In this document: one piece after another, positions 45,843-54,854 of the stretch
Numbering within the stretch: position 1 is the stretch's first letter
Layout of the letters: each line of letters starts with the position of its first letter
Source: Chachezhania sediminis
GTDB taxonomy: Bacteria > Pseudomonadota > Alphaproteobacteria > Rhodobacterales > Rhodobacteraceae
Length of the DNA stretch: 64,000 nucleotides
NCBI RefSeq assembly: GCF_009765275.1
Contig: NZ_VOPH01000003.1
Span: 742,299 to 806,298, forward strand
Direction of reading: 5' to 3'
Program-made: the position numbers and the translations under genes
The notes under the pieces: model-generated
What the model was told of the DNA's origin: nothing
The model's input: the letters and a program-made list of their open reading frames with translations, nothing else
Database searches by the model: none

Positions 45843-45873
45843 TCTTGCATATAGCAAGATTTGCAAATTTGCC
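45843..45873. promoter_or_regulatory. ScfR sites in front of pccB
   Basis: A dyad TCTTGCATATAGCAAGA (45843-45859) is followed directly by TTTGCAAATTTGCC (45860-45873). The second part is nearly the same as one arm of the scfR operator (TTTGCAAATTTGCGG). It lies 70 bp upstream of the pccB start, a suitable activator position. Confidence 0.75.
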
Positions 45874-45943
45874 GAAAAGAGCTTTGGCCCCTGCACGCAG
45901 GGCGTTATGGTCCCGCAAAACCGTACAAGGGGAAGTGGCCAAG

Positions 45944-47476
<1,533 letters not shown>

Positions 47477-47503
47477 GGGGCTGCATCGTGGGAGGTGCCG
47501 GCC

Positions 47504-47977
47504 ATGGCCGAGTTGAGGGGACCGGACATCCTGGTGTATCCGCCGTTGCTGGCGGCCGGCGCGATCGTGGTCGTGGCGGCGCTTCACTGGCTGGCACCCC
47601 TGCATGTCCTGCCGCCTTTCGGCCGGCCGCTGCTTCTGATCCCGGGGCTTCTGGTGCTAGCCCTCTCGGGCTGGCTGGGGGTCGCGGGCGTGCTGGCCTT
47701 TCGGGCAGCAGGGACCAACGTGAACCCGCACAAGCCCGCGCTGGTGCTGGTCCGCGCCGGTCCCTACCGGTTCACGCGGAACCCGATGTATCTGGGGATC
47801 GTGCTGCTGCTGGTGGGGCTTGGTCTGGCACTGTCGCTGGACTGGGCTTTGCCCATGGCGGCGGTCGTCTGGGCCCTGCTGCATTTCGGCGTCGTCCTGC
47901 GGGAAGAGGCCTATCTGACCGAACTCTGGGGCACGCCCTACACCGACTATCTGAAGGACACCCGGCGATGGGTGTGA
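47504..47977 (+). CDS. Isoprenylcysteine/phospholipid methyltransferase-like protein
   Basis: A 157-residue membrane protein with four hydrophobic segments and the family motif AGPYRFTRNPMYLG, then REEAYLTELWGTPYTDY, which forms the SAM-binding region. Members methylate isoprenylcysteine or lipids; the bacterial substrate is unknown. It starts 27 bp after pccB on the same strand, with ATG nine bases after GGAG. Confidence 0.8.
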   Translation: MAELRGPDILVYPPLLAAGAIVVVAALHWLAPLHVLPPFGRPLLLIPGLLVLALSGWLGVAGVLAFRAAGTNVNPHKPALVLVRAGPYRFTRNPMYLGIVLLLVGLGLALSLDWALPMAAVVWALLHFGVVLREEAYLTELWGTPYTDYLKDTRRWV

Positions 47978-47981
47978 TGGC

Positions 47982-48371
47982 ATGACCGAATTTCACATGA
48001 TCCCCGGTGGCCCGCGCCCCGTTGCTCCGTTTTCCCACGCGGTGGAAAGCGACGGCTGGGTCGTGCTGACCGGCCAGATGCCGACCGATCCGGCCGCACC
48101 GGATGCGCCCCTGCCGGAAGGGATCGAGGCGCAGACGCGGCGGGTGATGGAGAACCTGAAGATCGTGCTGCAAGGGCTGGGCCTGGGGCTGGAACATGTC
48201 GTCCAGTGCCGCTGCTTCCTGACCGAATTCGAACGCGACTACGTGGCGTTCAACGACACCTATGCCAGCTATTTCCCCGAGGACCGGCGCCCGGCGCGGA
48301 CGACCGTGGGCGTCACGGCCCTGGCCGTGGGCGCGCTGGTCGAAATCGACTGCGTGGCGCGGCGGCCCTGA
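47982..48371 (+). CDS. RidA-family protein
   Basis: A 129-residue YjgF fold protein. Unlike the copy at 34136, it keeps an Arg in the canonical context (RPARTTVGVTAL) and the following ALVEIDCVA, so enamine/imine deaminase activity is plausible. It lies 4 bp after the methyltransferase-like gene and overlaps the next start by one base, within the pcc gene string. Confidence 0.88.
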   Translation: MTEFHMIPGGPRPVAPFSHAVESDGWVVLTGQMPTDPAAPDAPLPEGIEAQTRRVMENLKIVLQGLGLGLEHVVQCRCFLTEFERDYVAFNDTYASYFPEDRRPARTTVGVTALAVGALVEIDCVARRP

Positions 48372-48949
48372 TGAAGAACGGCTGGCATATCACGGTCGAC
48401 GGCGATGTCCTGACCCTGGCCCGGCGGTTGCCGGTCCGGATGGACATCTGTGCCGCGACGGATCTGCCGGACGGCAACCGGGCCAAGGTCGCGCAACAGG
48501 TGCGCCAGGACATGTGGCGCGCGCTGCAGGGGCTGCGGGGCTTCTCGCCCGTGGTTCAGGTGACGCGGACGGCCGATGGACTGAACGTACGGGCCGGGGG
48601 GCAGGTCGACGGGGCCGTGCCCGCGGGCATTGAGGCCGCGATTGCCGACGTTCTTGACGACCCGAAGAAGAGGGCCCGTTGGGTGCGGTTTGCGGCTGCT
48701 CGCAGATCGACCATCACAAACGATGAAGGGCGCGCCGACCCGCGGGGGGGCGCATCGCGCCGCGCCGTGGTGCAGGGGGCACGCCTTCGGCAAGACTTGG
48801 GCGGGTCGGCGCGGCCCGGCGTAGACGCCGGGCGGGACGCCGATCAGCATTCCAGCCTGAGTGACGAAAGCCCACGGCAGAGGGGCACCAAAGGCGGGGA
48901 CGAGCATCGGCACGCATTGGAAACTGTCCAGGGGAGGGGACACCGATGA
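48371..48949 (+). CDS. Hypothetical protein with doubtful C-terminal half
   Basis: The frame opens with ATG at 48371, which overlaps the ridA stop by one base. The first about 115 residues (MKNGWHITVDGDVLTLARRL, then VRQDMWRALQGLRGFSPVVQ) look like a real coding sequence. The remainder, to the TGA at 48947-48949, is Arg/Gly/Asp-rich and passes through the structured element at 48732-48833, so it reads like untranslated sequence in an accidental open frame or the product of a lost stop. The stop overlaps the cupin start (ATGA). No family is recognised. Confidence 0.5.
   Translation: MKNGWHITVDGDVLTLARRLPVRMDICAATDLPDGNRAKVAQQVRQDMWRALQGLRGFSPVVQVTRTADGLNVRAGGQVDGAVPAGIEAAIADVLDDPKKRARWVRFAAARRSTITNDEGRADPRGGASRRAVVQGARLRQDLGGSARPGVDAGRDADQHSSLSDESPRQRGTKGGDEHRHALETVQGRGHR
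48732..48833. repeat. Structured GC-rich element with inverted repeats
   Basis: GCGCCGACCCGC (48732-48743) and GCGGGTCGGCGC (48801-48812) are 12-bp perfect inverted arms around 57 bases. Directly after them GCCCGGCG/CGCCGGGC (48814-48833, loop TAGA) forms a second hairpin. The layout suggests an intergenic repeat element or a structured RNA, placed inside the tail of the preceding open frame. Confidence 0.55.
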
Positions 48950-49341
48950 ACAAGATGTGGAAGAATCAGGCCTTCACCGTTGCCCATGCCGATGACGGCA
49001 AGTTCACGGGCGGGCTCAGGGCGTTTTTCGAATATCGCGACCTTGGCGTCAGGGACGCGACGCAAGGCCGTTACGGCGCCCATGTCATCCGGGCCGTGCC
49101 CGGCATGGAAAGCCCCGGCGGCTGGCACACCCACGACCTGGATTTCCAAATGGTCTATGTCCTGAAGGGCTGGGTCGTCTTCGACTACGAAGGGCAGGGC
49201 GAACAGATGATGCGCGCGGGATCCTGCGTGCTGCAGCCCCCCGGCATCCGCCACCGCGAGGTGCGCCATTCCGACGACATGGAACTGCTGGAGATCATCT
49301 CTCCGGCCGAGTTCCCGACGGAGGCAGTCCCGGCGCCATGA
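48946..49341 (+). CDS. Cupin-domain protein
   Basis: A 131-residue single-domain cupin. Motif 1 is seen as PGGWHTHDLDFQMVYVLKG (metal-binding His-x-His and a downstream Gln in place of Glu), and motif 2 as LQPPGIRHREVRHSD. Function is unknown; it is probably a small metal-binding sensor or isomerase-like protein. It follows GGGGAGGGG and overlaps both neighbours by 4 bp, so it is in the pcc gene string. Confidence 0.85.
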   Translation: MNKMWKNQAFTVAHADDGKFTGGLRAFFEYRDLGVRDATQGRYGAHVIRAVPGMESPGGWHTHDLDFQMVYVLKGWVVFDYEGQGEQMMRAGSCVLQPPGIRHREVRHSDDMELLEIISPAEFPTEAVPAP

Positions 49342-49838
49342 CCTGCAACCTGCCATCCAACCCGGCGCCGCTTCGTGCGGTGCCCGCGCTCCCGGCCGGA
49401 GGAGACCGCCCCCTGGGGCGGGGCCGGGCGCGCGCCCAATGGATGGCTGCACTGATGCTGGCACCTGCCGGCGCCCTGCCGGCTGCCGCATTGGCCGACC
49501 CGATGCCGGTCGAGGTGCCTTCGGGCCAGCCGGTGACGCTGTTCGAGGTGCTGATGGACGACACGCCCGGCCAGCTTTGGGCGCGGTTCCGGTTCCTGGC
49601 GCCCAAGATCGGCAATGCGCCCGGTCGGGTGGGATACGACGTGACCGCCGTCGACATGGACTGGGTCTGCAACCACGTGGCGCTGCCCTGGCTGGACCGC
49701 ACGGGGCTGGAGCCGGAGCGCATCGTGATCTCTTTTTCGGACCGGGAACTGCCGCTGGGCGAAACCGCCCCCGACGCGGCACAGTATTTCGAATTCTACC
49801 GCCCCGATCTGACCGAGTGCATCTGGGAGGAGTACTGA
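49338..49838 (+). CDS. DUF6497-like exported protein
   Basis: A 166-residue protein. Residues 35-53 (MAALMLAPAGALPAAALA) form a signal peptide, so the true start may be the ATG at 49443 rather than the overlapping ATG at 49338. The mature part, with LFEVLMDDTPGQLWARFRF and the acidic C-terminus, resembles the DUF6497 family of Rhodobacteraceae. No function is known. Confidence 0.65.
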   Translation: MTCNLPSNPAPLRAVPALPAGGDRPLGRGRARAQWMAALMLAPAGALPAAALADPMPVEVPSGQPVTLFEVLMDDTPGQLWARFRFLAPKIGNAPGRVGYDVTAVDMDWVCNHVALPWLDRTGLEPERIVISFSDRELPLGETAPDAAQYFEFYRPDLTECIWEEY

Positions 49839-49902
49839 TGACCGCGCTTCCCCAACCGTACGGGTCGGCCCCGACCCAGACCAGGATAGACAGGAGTCCG
49901 GA

Positions 49903-50031
49903 ATGCCCAGGCACATCCTTGCGGCCGCCCTATGTCTTGCGGCGACGCTGCTGGCCGGCTGCCAGCCGCCGCCCCAGGTCCAGGAATTCGTCGTGCTGGA
50001 CGGCGTGCTTGTCCCCGGTCCGCAAAACTAA
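49903..50031 (+). CDS. Very small lipoprotein
   Basis: A 42-residue reading frame, ATG at 49903 after AGGAG, ending TAA at 50029-50031. It begins MPRHILAAALCLAATLLAGC, a complete lipoprotein signal with lipobox LAGC, followed by a short Gln/Pro-rich and Val/Leu-rich mature peptide of 23 residues. Function is unknown. Confidence 0.65.
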   Translation: MPRHILAAALCLAATLLAGCQPPPQVQEFVVLDGVLVPGPQN

Positions 50032-50058
50032 CCCGGCCGCCGGCCAGGAGGCAGGAAC

Positions 50059-50460
50059 ATGCTGAAACATCGCGGCTTCCCCGGGCGTCTGCCGGGCACG
50101 GATTTCCAGTTCGTCATCCGGCGCGCCAACCCCAAGGGCGTCACTCCCATCGTCCGGCGCGAACGATATCGTGACCGCCGCGCGCCGGACAAGCGGGCCG
50201 ATGCGGGCTTCATGGCTGCCCTTTGGGCGCAGTTCGGGCCGGAACCCTTCGAACGCGGCAACCTCGACGCCGGCCGGCTCAGCTGGCTCTTCGGGCGCGA
50301 GGTCATCCCGGCCGAGGATCCGTTCGATCCGGCCAGCTATGACGCGCTTCTGATGATCGATGAAAAGGTCGCCCGCCAGACCTTCCCCGACGCCTTCGGC
50401 GATGCCGGCTTCGACCTGGACGAAGACGAAGACGACGACGACGAGGAGGACTGGGATTGA
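50059..50460 (+). CDS. Hypothetical protein with poly-acidic tail
   Basis: A 133-residue soluble protein with a basic N-terminal half (RANPKGVTPIVRRERYRDRR) and a C-terminus of almost only Asp and Glu (LDEDEDDDDEEDWD). The start follows AGGAGG. No known domain was recognised. Confidence 0.62.
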   Translation: MLKHRGFPGRLPGTDFQFVIRRANPKGVTPIVRRERYRDRRAPDKRADAGFMAALWAQFGPEPFERGNLDAGRLSWLFGREVIPAEDPFDPASYDALLMIDEKVARQTFPDAFGDAGFDLDEDEDDDDEEDWD

Positions 50461-50602
50461 CCTTCCGCCCCGCCACTGGCCATTTCCTGCCGACAGGAAA
50501 AACCGATGAAACCGCAGGGAACTTTCCTGTGGGCACGGTCGTTATCCCCTGCAAGAAGCATCACGCTTCGTTGCAAGCCAATTCAAAACGGGGATCAGAC
50601 CC

Positions 50603-50812
50603 ATGCATTTCATCAAACCGGCTCTTCTTCTCGTCCTCATGGGCGGCGGCCTTGCCGCTTGCGGCGACACCACCGGCAAGCAGGCGCTTTATGGCGGCGG
50701 TGCCGGTGCGGCCATTGCCGCTGCGACCCAGAACAACCCGGTCACCGGTGCCGTCATCGGTGCGGGCGCGAACATCGCGGCCTGTGAGTTCGGCAACCGG
50801 CGCTGTAACTGA
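50603..50812 (+). CDS. Small glycine-zipper lipoprotein
   Basis: A 69-residue lipoprotein: signal peptide ending LAACGD, then a Gly/Ala-rich stretch (GGGAGAAIAAATQNN, VTGAVIGAGANIAA) that can insert in a membrane, and a two-Cys end. It resembles short Rhodobacteraceae outer-membrane lipoproteins of unknown role. It precedes pccA by 237 bp. Confidence 0.72.
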   Translation: MHFIKPALLLVLMGGGLAACGDTTGKQALYGGGAGAAIAAATQNNPVTGAVIGAGANIAACEFGNRRCN

Positions 50813-50830
50813 CACCACCTGTCACCCGGC

Positions 50831-50860
50831 CCGGCGGCGCGCAATTTCCTGCGCCGCCGG
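50831..50860. terminator. GC hairpin after the lipoprotein gene
   Basis: CCGGCGGCGC (50831-50840) and GCGCCGCCGG (50851-50860) pair over 10 bp. There is no T-run, so it may be an attenuator-like or RNA-stabilising hairpin instead of a full terminator. Confidence 0.45.
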
Positions 50861-51049
50861 ATCGCGGGTGTCTTCGCGCCGTAGGGCGCTCTCTGCACAT
50901 TCGTACCGTTTCCAGCTGCCGTGCGTATCGCACCGGGCGGCTTTTCGTCGTTTTCCCGCGGCAGGGGTCAGCCCCTCCGCCGCTCCGTTCCGCGTGGCCG
51001 CTGCTTGGATGGCCCATGCTCAGAGACCCTCGAAACCAAAGGACGTTCC

Positions 51050-53095
51050 ATGTTCAACAAGATCCTGATCGCAAACCGGGGCGAGATCGCCTGCCGCGTC
51101 ATCAAGACCGCGCGCAAACTGGGGATCGCCACCGTCGCCGTCTATTCCGATGCCGACCGCGAGGCATTGCACGTGGAAATGGCGGACGAGGCGATCCACA
51201 TCGGCCCGCCGCCGGCCAACCAGTCCTATATCGTGATCGACAAGATCATGGCCGCGATCAAGGAATCCGGCGCCGAGGCCGTCCACCCCGGCTATGGCTT
51301 CCTGTCCGAGAACGCGAAATTCGCCGAGGCGCTGGACGCCGCGGGCGTGGCCTTCGTCGGTCCCCCGGTCAAGGCCATCGAAGCGATGGGCGACAAGATC
51401 ACCTCGAAGAAGATCGCGCAGGAAGCGGGCGTTTCGACCGTCCCAGGCTACATGGGCCTGATCGCGGACGCGGACGAGGCGGTGAAGATCTCGAACGAGA
51501 TCGGCTATCCGGTGATGATCAAGGCCTCTGCCGGTGGCGGCGGCAAGGGCATGCGGATCGCCTGGAACGATACCGAGGCGCGCGAAGGCTTTGAATCGTC
51601 CAAGAACGAGGCCGCGAACAGCTTTGGCGACGACCGGATCTTCATCGAGAAGTTCGTGACCCAGCCGCGGCACATCGAGATCCAGGTCCTGTGCGACAAG
51701 CACGGCAACGGCATCTACCTGGGCGAACGGGAATGTTCGATCCAGCGCCGGAACCAGAAGGTGGTGGAAGAAGCGCCGTCGCCCTTCCTGGACGAAGCGA
51801 CCCGGAAGGCGATGGGCGAACAGGCCGTGGCGCTTGCCAAGGCCGTGGGCTATGCCAGTGCCGGGACCGTGGAATTCATCGTCGACGGCGACAAGAACTT
51901 CTATTTCCTGGAAATGAACACCCGCCTGCAGGTGGAACATCCGGTGACCGAACTGATCACCGGCGTCGACCTGGTGGAGCAGATGATCCGTGTCGCCGCC
52001 GGCCACGAGCTGGAGATGACCCAGGACGACGTCAAGCTGACGGGCTGGGCGATCGAGAACCGTCTTTATGCGGAAGACCCGTACCGGAACTTCCTGCCGT
52101 CGATCGGCCGTCTGACCCGTTACCGCCCGCCGTCGGAAGTGGCCGCAGGCCCGCTGTCCGACAACGGAAAATGGAACGGCGAGGCGCCGGTGGACTCCAC
52201 CGCGGTTCGCAACGATACCGGTGTCTTCGAAGGCGGCGAGATCTCGATGTACTATGACCCGATGATCGCCAAGCTCTGCACCTGGGGCCCGACGCGTGAC
52301 GCCGCCATCGAGGAAATGCGCGTGGCGCTCGACAGCTTCGAGGTCGAAGGCATCGGTCACAACCTGCCGTTCCTGTCGGCCGTGATGGACCACCCGCGCT
52401 TCATCTCGGGCGAGATCACGACGGCCTTCATCGCCGAGGAATACCCGGAAGGCTTCGAAGGCGTGACCCTGCCCGAAGCGGAACTGAAGCGGATCGCGGC
52501 GGCCACCACCGCCATGCACTATGTTGGCGAGATCCGTCGGACCCGGATTTCCGGCCGGATGGACAACCACGAACGCACCGTGGGGTCGAACTGGGTCGTG
52601 AACCTGCAGGGCGAAAGCTATCCGGTGACCATCGCCGCCGATCCGGCCGGATCGACCGTCACCTTCGAGGATGGCGCGACGCTTCGGGTCGAAAGCGACT
52701 GGACCCCGGGCCAGCCGCTGGCGCGTCTGACGGTGGGCGGGGCACCGCTGGTGCTGAAGGTCGGCAAGATCTCGGGCGGGTTCAGGATCCGCACCAGGGG
52801 CGCGGACCTGAAGGTTCACGTGCGCACGCCGCGTCAGGCCGAACTGGCCGCGCTGATGCCCGAAAAGCTGCCGCCCGACACGTCGAAGCTGCTGCTTTGC
52901 CCGATGCCCGGCCTGATCGTGAAGGTCAATGTCGAGGTCGGCGACGAGGTCCAGGAAGGCCAGGCGCTGTGCACGGTCGAGGCGATGAAGATGGAAAACA
53001 TCCTGCGCGCCGAACGCAAGGGCATCGTGTCCAAGATCAACGCTGCCCCGGGCGACAGCCTGGCGGTCGACGAAGTGATCATGGAATTCGAATGA
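51050..53095 (+). CDS. pccA: Propionyl-CoA carboxylase alpha subunit
   Basis: A 681-residue biotin carboxylase plus biotin-carrier protein. It has the N-terminal biotin carboxylase start KILIANRGEIACRV, the ATP-grasp loop KASAGGGGKGMRIAW, the catalytic MNTRLQVEHPVTE, a BT linker domain, and a C-terminal carrier domain with the biotinylated Lys647 in VEAMKMEN. ATG at 51050 follows AAAGGA; the frame extends upstream but without character. Together with PccB it makes methylmalonyl-CoA for the mutase at 54855. Confidence 0.96.
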   Translation: MFNKILIANRGEIACRVIKTARKLGIATVAVYSDADREALHVEMADEAIHIGPPPANQSYIVIDKIMAAIKESGAEAVHPGYGFLSENAKFAEALDAAGVAFVGPPVKAIEAMGDKITSKKIAQEAGVSTVPGYMGLIADADEAVKISNEIGYPVMIKASAGGGGKGMRIAWNDTEAREGFESSKNEAANSFGDDRIFIEKFVTQPRHIEIQVLCDKHGNGIYLGERECSIQRRNQKVVEEAPSPFLDEATRKAMGEQAVALAKAVGYASAGTVEFIVDGDKNFYFLEMNTRLQVEHPVTELITGVDLVEQMIRVAAGHELEMTQDDVKLTGWAIENRLYAEDPYRNFLPSIGRLTRYRPPSEVAAGPLSDNGKWNGEAPVDSTAVRNDTGVFEGGEISMYYDPMIAKLCTWGPTRDAAIEEMRVALDSFEVEGIGHNLPFLSAVMDHPRFISGEITTAFIAEEYPEGFEGVTLPEAELKRIAAATTAMHYVGEIRRTRISGRMDNHERTVGSNWVVNLQGESYPVTIAADPAGSTVTFEDGATLRVESDWTPGQPLARLTVGGAPLVLKVGKISGGFRIRTRGADLKVHVRTPRQAELAALMPEKLPPDTSKLLLCPMPGLIVKVNVEVGDEVQEGQALCTVEAMKMENILRAERKGIVSKINAAPGDSLAVDEVIMEFE

Positions 53096-54012
53096 TCCCT
53101 GACTTCCAAACCCTTATGCGACCTGTTCTGGCGGCTTCGGCCGCCGGAGAGCGTCGCATTGGGGAGGTTGTCGATGAAATGGCGACTGCTTTCCGGCTGA
53201 CCGACGATGAACGTCACGAAATGCTGGACAGCGGTCGTCAAACAAGAATTGCCAATCGCGTTCATTGGGCAAGAGCCTATTTGAAGCAGGCGGGGTTAGT
53301 TCGAGCAACTCGAAGAGGTTACTACGAGATTACGGACCGAGGCAGGGAAGCTCTAGCGTCCGGCCCCGAACGCATCACTATGCAGTTCCTGGATCAGTTT
53401 CCGGAGTATCGAGAATTTCAGACGCGTTCGAACAAACCTGGTTCAGATGTGCCTGCTGACAATTTTCTGGTGCCACACGAGGCCGAGAAAGCTGGTGGAA
53501 CTCCAGATGAAGTCCTGAATGCCGCACATGCTGAGTTGCAAGATGCACTAGCGTCGGAACTGCTGTCCCGCATCCGCGAGTCTTCGCCAGATTTCTTCGA
53601 AAGCGCAGTCGTTAGGTTGCTCTTGCGAATGGGCTATGGGGGCGAAGGCGGCAGTGGCGAAGTCCTCGGCAGATCGGGGGACGGGGGCGTCGATGGTGTG
53701 ATCGACAAGGACCCGTTGGGTATCGATCAGGTCTATGTGCAAGCCAAACGATATGGAGCGTCCTCAACGGTAGGTGCCGGCGAAATCCGCGACTTCTTCG
53801 GTGCTCTTAGCTTGAAGGACGTGTCTCGCGGGATTTTTGTGACTTCTGGAACATTTTCATCTGGCGCGCGCACCACCGCTGAGAAGCTTGGTGCGAGGAT
53901 TGTGTTGATCGATGGTACTCGATTAGTGCGCCTTATGATCGCTCATAGTGTGGGGTGCAGGGTTACCCGCACCTTGGAAATCGCCGAAGTCGACGAGGAG
54001 TTTTTCCAATGA
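53092..54012 (+). CDS. Mrr-type restriction endonuclease
   Basis: A 306-residue protein. The N-terminal Mrr_N winged helix (about 1-90) is followed by an Mrr catalytic domain (about 150-285): MGYGGEGGSGEVLGRSGDGG, then the Asp of VDGVID and the Gln-x-Lys of VYVQAKRYG, the PD-(D/E)xK-type core. Such enzymes cut modified DNA (type IV restriction). Its start overlaps the pccA stop (ATGA). Third codon positions are clearly richer in A/T (ATT, GAA, AAA, TTA) than its neighbours, a sign of transfer. Confidence 0.88.
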   Translation: MIPDFQTLMRPVLAASAAGERRIGEVVDEMATAFRLTDDERHEMLDSGRQTRIANRVHWARAYLKQAGLVRATRRGYYEITDRGREALASGPERITMQFLDQFPEYREFQTRSNKPGSDVPADNFLVPHEAEKAGGTPDEVLNAAHAELQDALASELLSRIRESSPDFFESAVVRLLLRMGYGGEGGSGEVLGRSGDGGVDGVIDKDPLGIDQVYVQAKRYGASSTVGAGEIRDFFGALSLKDVSRGIFVTSGTFSSGARTTAEKLGARIVLIDGTRLVRLMIAHSVGCRVTRTLEIAEVDEEFFQ

Positions 54013-54223
54013 AATTCCTCAACCCTAAAACACTGAATTGGTCGAGTAGCCATCGCATTCTTATGCCATCTTTTGGCCCATTCAATAGCCCGGACGCGGT
54101 CCGGTCAGGCCAGAGGTGGGGGGCGGGGATTTCGGTGTTTTCGACATCAGACCATATCCTTGCCTCCGGGTCCAATATAGGGATCCGTACCGTGCATTGC
54201 ATTTTCGCGCTGGAGGTGGCGGC

Positions 54224-54688
54224 CTATCCGCCGCTGCGCCGTTCCTCGACCTCGCGCTTGCGCAAGGGCATCTTGTCGATGGACCGCGTGATCTCGCGCA
54301 CGCTTTGCGGGCTGGGCTTGCGCACGATGATCGTGCCGTCCTTGGCCATGACCACCAGCATGAAGCCCCGCGGCCGCAGTTTCTGCCGGGCCGCGGTGTT
54401 GGCGGATGGATCCGTGTCGACCAGAACCACCGTGTCGCGTTCGGCCAGCCGGTCCAGTTCGGCCTCCATCATCGCGATCTGGTCGCGGTATCGCGGGTCG
54501 TTCGGGTTGTCGGCAAAGACCACGATGGGCCGGTGCGTCCACAGGAAACTGTCCAGCTCGGTGTCCCCGGCTTCGCGGATCAGCGGTTCTGCCATGGGCT
54601 GCTGGGCGTCCGCTGCTTGCAGGGACGTGGCGGTCAGGCCGGCCAGAAGGGCCAGAAGCACGGTGCGGCGGATGATCGAAAGTCCCAT
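54224..54688 (-). CDS. DUF4174 exported protein
   Basis: A 154-residue protein with a signal peptide (to SLQA-AD) and a DUF4174 domain: LDSFLWTHRPIVVFADNPND near the start, VVLVDTDPS, and GFMLVVMAKDGTIIVRKP, which looks thioredoxin-like without the Cys pair. Function is unknown. It is divergent from the mutase gene. Confidence 0.82.
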   Translation of the reverse strand: MGLSIIRRTVLLALLAGLTATSLQAADAQQPMAEPLIREAGDTELDSFLWTHRPIVVFADNPNDPRYRDQIAMMEAELDRLAERDTVVLVDTDPSANTAARQKLRPRGFMLVVMAKDGTIIVRKPSPQSVREITRSIDKMPLRKREVEERRSGG

Positions 54689-54854
54689 GCCGCTGAATAT
54701 ATGTCCTGCGGGGCAGAAAGCGATCCATGAACCGCGCGGATCGCAAAGTTTTCCTGTCGCAGGGGCCGCGGGCGCCTCGGCAGTCTCACCCGCGCATGCG
54801 CATTCCGCGCCGCGCGCACACCCTTTCTGAATGACCCCCTAGGAGGAAGACGCC

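Noticed and set aside
54147-54197. 16-codon minus-strand frame starting MHGTDPYIGPGGKDMV downstream of the DUF4174 gene
   Set aside because: Too short and without a recognisable start signal or family; it could be a small gene, but nothing supports it.
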